Source: Candidatus Woesearchaeota archaeon (lineage in GTDB: Archaea; Nanobdellota; Nanobdellia; Woesearchaeales; JACPBV01). Taken from it: 25,085 nucleotides of DNA. The stretch covers positions 1 to 25,085 of the forward strand of contig JAHWIN010000022.1 in NCBI GenBank assembly GCA_019322475.1. Reading direction: 5' to 3'. Numbering within the stretch: position 1 is the stretch's first letter; the number at the start of each line of letters is the position of its first letter. The translations under genes and the position numbers were made by a program. The notes under the pieces were generated by a model, which saw only the letters and a program-made list of their open reading frames with translations, was not told where the DNA came from and ran no database searches. This document shows, piece after piece, positions 22,721-25,085 of the stretch.

Positions 22721-24205
22721 CTAGGGTGGATTGGTAACATCCCTAGCAACCCTCCAAAAATGCTCTCTATTGATTGCCAACTCAACCACGGTTGGAAGCG
22801 CCCTTGTTTTTGTAAATCCTGTCTTTATCAAAAGTTTCCAATACATGGATCGTGATCTGGATAAGAGTCCTATATGCCAGATACTTTTGATAAATGCATT
22901 GAGGTAAGGGATATGTTGTATTGAAGGCCTCCACTTCAAGATAGGTTTGTAGTCTTTGACAAAGGTATTTATCCTCTTATAATACTCCTCTGGCGAATAT
23001 ATCGATGTTATAACCCTCCTATATCCCTCTATTAGTTTCTTCTTTCCCATGGTGGGCAAGAAATTGATGCTTCCGTCTGTATTCTCTCCTGAAGTTTGGC
23101 CCGATAACCTGTTTTCTTGCTTAAGCCTTTCCCACAATCTGGTTTGAGGTATAGCGTTTAATAGGCCAACCATCGCTGTAACGACGCCAGTCTGCTGTAT
23201 AAACCGGATCTGTGTCTCAAATATGGTCTCTTTATCATTATCAAACCCCATGATAAACCCCCCCATTACCTGCATTCCGTGCTGATGGATTATCTTCACC
23301 GCTTCATCCAGGTTTACCTTTGTATTTTGGATCTTTCCGCATTCTTTCAAGCTGCCCTCATCTGGAGTTTCGATACCGACAAAAACCTTATTGAAATTTG
23401 CATCTGCCATCATCTGCATAAGTTCCTCATCCAAAGCTAAGTCTATGCTTGATTCGGTAGTGAAGAAAAAAGGATATCTATGTTTTTTTTGCCAGCCTAT
23501 AAGCAGGGGTAACATCTTCTTAACATCCCCCTTATTTCCGATAAAGTTATCATCTACGATAAATAAAGGCCCCCTAAAACCAGAATCGTATACGGATTGG
23601 ACCTCTCTTATCATCTGTTCGGGGTCTTTCGTTCTTGGAACTCTTCCGTTCATTATTATTATGTCACAAAATTCACAATTGAAGGGGCAGCCTCTTGAAT
23701 ATTGTATGGGCATAGAAAAATAATCCTTGATATTGATAAGGGACCAGGACGGAAGGGGGGTTTTTGTTATGTCTGGCCTTTCCTTAGATGTATAGGTCTC
23801 TTTTAAATTTCCTTCCTTTAAATCTTCAAGGAATAAAGGGAGGGTAACTTCAGCTTCGTTTAGTACAAAATGGTCAATATTCTTAAACTTGCCTGTTGTA
23901 AAAAGCGGGCCGCCAGCAACAACGACCTTGCCTAATGCCTTAGACCTTTCTGCGACCTTAGCTGCGCTTTCCTTTTGGACGATCATGCCTCCGATAAAGA
24001 CCATATCTGCCCAGTTTATCTGCTTATCTGTCAATTTCCCCACATTCATATCGATAAGTTTTTTATTCCAGTTTTTTGGTAAGATCGAGGCTACTGTCAA
24101 CAAGCCTAAGGGGGGAAAGGTCGCCTTCTTAGAAACAAACCTAAGAGCATGCTTAAAACTCCAAAATGTATCTGGATATTTAGGGTATACTAACAATATG
24201 TTCAT
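22721..24205 (-). CDS. B12-binding-type radical SAM protein (DUF4070-like)
   Basis: The 494-residue protein has an N-terminal cobalamin-binding-like Rossmann domain (NILLVYPKYPDTFWSFKHALRF...KATFPPLGLLTVASILP), then the radical SAM core with the 4Fe-4S motif Cys173-x3-Cys177-x2-Cys180 (SRGCPFNCEFCD). IIIMNGRVPRTK, IVDDNFIGNK and GGFIMGFDND follow, matching the subgroup with a C-terminal DUF4070 region. Relatives include lipid-modifying methylases such as HpnR, and some archaeal tetraether ring enzymes are of similar type, so lipid or small-molecule methylation is possible, not shown. The B12 domain lacks the DxHxxG base-off motif. The leader carries the second copy of the 64-bp repeat. Follows an Lrp-like regulator. 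Confidence 0.88.
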   Translation of the reverse strand: MNILLVYPKYPDTFWSFKHALRFVSKKATFPPLGLLTVASILPKNWNKKLIDMNVGKLTDKQINWADMVFIGGMIVQKESAAKVAERSKALGKVVVAGGPLFTTGKFKNIDHFVLNEAEVTLPLFLEDLKEGNLKETYTSKERPDITKTPLPSWSLINIKDYFSMPIQYSRGCPFNCEFCDIIIMNGRVPRTKDPEQMIREVQSVYDSGFRGPLFIVDDNFIGNKGDVKKMLPLLIGWQKKHRYPFFFTTESSIDLALDEELMQMMADANFNKVFVGIETPDEGSLKECGKIQNTKVNLDEAVKIIHQHGMQVMGGFIMGFDNDKETIFETQIRFIQQTGVVTAMVGLLNAIPQTRLWERLKQENRLSGQTSGENTDGSINFLPTMGKKKLIEGYRRVITSIYSPEEYYKRINTFVKDYKPILKWRPSIQHIPYLNAFIKSIWHIGLLSRSRSMYWKLLIKTGFTKTRALPTVVELAINREHFWRVARDVTNPP

Positions 24206-24245
24206 TTTGGTAAGATTCTCGGTTATTGCCTATATCCTGGCATAA

Positions 24246-24309
24246 CAGCTATAATTGCCTATGGTAGTAAAAATTATCTAAAAAACCATGAAAAGTTGTT
24301 ATTTATCTA
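24246..24309 (-). repeat. Promoter-like direct repeat, copy 2
   Basis: The second copy of the 64-base repeat. It begins inside the last codons and stop of the Lrp-like regulator (stop at 24299-24301) and ends about 40 bases before the radical SAM ATG. It includes a TATA-like ATTATAG (about 24250-24256). A promoter duplicated along with the tail of the regulator gene is the simplest reading. Confidence 0.8.
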
Positions 24310-24850
24310 TAAAAAATTCATTTTCGTTGGTTTTTTGATTGATAATTGAGCTCAGTAAACCGATAGGATTTGTTTTGATAATCCTATCTACTGAAAAGGG
24401 GTAGACGGTTACTACCTCGATCTCCCCAGAATATTTGCTCTGCAGTTTCATGAGGTACCTGTCTTTATGTTCGATATCCTTAAACCCCATGACCAATAAG
24501 TGGGAGATATTTGATTCTGGAATGCGGTAAGCGGTTATTACCTGGGGAATTTTTTGTATTCTTTCTGAAATCTGGTCCTCTGGATATTTTCCCCAGATGT
24601 AACTGGTAAGCCTTATTCCAAGGACAACTAATGATTTAACCCCTATCTTTTTGAAATCTATTATGGGCATATAGCCTTTTATTATTCCTACCTCCTCAAG
24701 TTTGTGTCTGATTTTAAATATTCCCTGCTGGGAAAGCCCCATTTTTTTAGCTATCTCTAAATCTGGGATTTTAGCCTGGTCTATGATCTTCTTTAGCACT
24801 TTTTGTTCATTTTTTGTTAATCTGGGGATGTTAATATTCTGTTTGTCCAT
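24299..24850 (-). CDS. Lrp/AsnC-like winged-helix transcription regulator
   Basis: The 183-residue protein has an N-terminal helix-turn-helix (RLTKNEQKVLKKIIDQAKIPDLEIAKKMGLSQQGIFKIRHKLEEVGIIKGYMPIIDFKKIG), typical of Lrp/AsnC proteins. A C-terminal alpha/beta region (SLVVLGIRLTSYIWGKY...QVITAYRIPESNISHLLVMGFKDIEHKDRYLMKLQ...IEVVTVYPFSVDRII) resembles the ligand-sensing RAM domain. It lies just upstream of the radical SAM gene on the same strand, with only about 93 bases between, so it is the likely controller of that gene and perhaps of the duplicated promoter element. A TATA box TTTATATAG at about 24872-24880 precedes it. Confidence 0.85.
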   Translation of the reverse strand: MDKQNINIPRLTKNEQKVLKKIIDQAKIPDLEIAKKMGLSQQGIFKIRHKLEEVGIIKGYMPIIDFKKIGVKSLVVLGIRLTSYIWGKYPEDQISERIQKIPQVITAYRIPESNISHLLVMGFKDIEHKDRYLMKLQSKYSGEIEVVTVYPFSVDRIIKTNPIGLLSSIINQKTNENEFFIDK

Positions 24851-24871
24851 ATATCTAGAGTAAGGTTGTTG

Positions 24872-24880
24872 GCTATATAA
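24872..24880 (-). promoter_or_regulatory. TATA box of Lrp-like regulator
   Basis: TTTATATAG on the minus strand is centred about 26 bases before the ATG at 24850, predicting a leaderless or very short leader message. Confidence 0.6.
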
Positions 24881-24889
24881 ATGTTCTTA

Positions 24890-24925
24890 ATATGGTGGCT
24901 TCATCCATAAAATGAAGGTTGCCAT
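24890..24925. other. Imperfect hairpin at 24892-24925
   Basis: ATGGTGGCTTCAT (24893 onward) and ATGAAGGTTGCCAT can pair, with wobbles and one bulge, around a short loop. It lies just past the regulator promoter in a gene-free stretch. Meaning unknown. Confidence 0.35.
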
Positions 24926-25023
24926 CAATTTGTGAGCGATACATCCCTCAATCAGATTACGGCGGAGGATTGACAGGTAGTTGGTTGTGCACCTCCTCCT
25001 TAAGTTGGGGTGGGACACTTTAA

Positions 25024-25085
25024 TCAGTCCTGCTCCCTATGGGGAGGATTGAAGTATTTAGCCTTTGGCTAAATACTTTACCTAA
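25024..25085 (-). mobile_element. Possible right end of an IS200/IS605-type element
   Basis: Two hairpins abut: 25024-25031 with 25045-25052, and a perfect 11-bp hairpin AGTATTTAGCC/GGCTAAATACT at 25053-25077 with a three-base loop. Read on the minus strand, the 11-bp hairpin is followed at once by TCAA (25049-25052), the arrangement at the right end of IS200/IS605 elements. If so, the element extends beyond the window to the right. No transposase or TnpB sequence is visible here, so this is only a suggestion. Confidence 0.35.

Overview
The window looks archaeal, and most like a small-genome DPANN lineage of the Woesearchaeota/Pacearchaeota type. Evidence is the archaeal form of eS17, NAC-alpha with a UBA domain, Sec61-beta, the clamp-loader small subunit RfcS, an archaeal-type TyrRS, a PRC-barrel protein, a tRNA interrupted by bulge-helix-bulge introns, and TATA boxes about 25-30 bases before many starts with short or no leaders. 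The lineage is inferred from gene content alone. DNA gyrase A, ScpB and a ZnuABC importer are families shared with bacteria.

Layout. 1-400: eS17 and a tRNA-His gene that I read as carrying two introns. 384-2780 (minus strand): RNase P RNA, Sec61-beta and NAC in a row, then three uncharacterised genes (two paralogous helical proteins and a membrane protein). 2967-7160 (minus): a THUMP/methyltransferase protein with altered catalytic motifs, then GyrA with an unusual tail of about 14 decapeptide repeats. 7269-9752 (minus): a zinc/manganese ABC importer in the order binding protein, ATPase, permease. 9877-11810 (minus): an unknown winged-helix protein, ScpB with a long acidic tail, and a 47-residue zinc ribbon overlapping the end of scpB. 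11875-15712 (minus): an M24 peptidase followed by two M29-like aminopeptidases, probably one operon. 15757-15966: a 190-bp fold-back element with 17-bp perfect terminal inverted repeats and a 10-bp flanking direct repeat, a MITE-like insertion in the divergent promoter region. 16003-17214 (plus): an M16 peptidase, convergent with an iron-dependent alcohol dehydrogenase. 18301-21684: TyrRS (minus), divergent from a Cas4-like nuclease (plus), then a PRC-barrel protein and RfcS (plus).

21685-25085 is the accessory part. It is AT-rich, with several very short genes, a strong hairpin, a B12-binding-type radical SAM gene, an Lrp/AsnC-like regulator and a 64-bp imperfect duplication that places the same promoter-like segment before the radical SAM gene and before a 43-residue zinc-ribbon gene. 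The right edge has hairpins and a TCAA tetranucleotide that resemble the right end of an IS200/IS605 element lying beyond the window.

Most genes are informational or housekeeping (translation, protein targeting, replication, chromosome topology), with peptide use and metal uptake alongside. The best candidates for new biology are the double-intron tRNA-His, the GyrA decapeptide tail, the fold-back element, and the radical SAM/regulator locus with its duplicated promoter segment. No CRISPR array is present.
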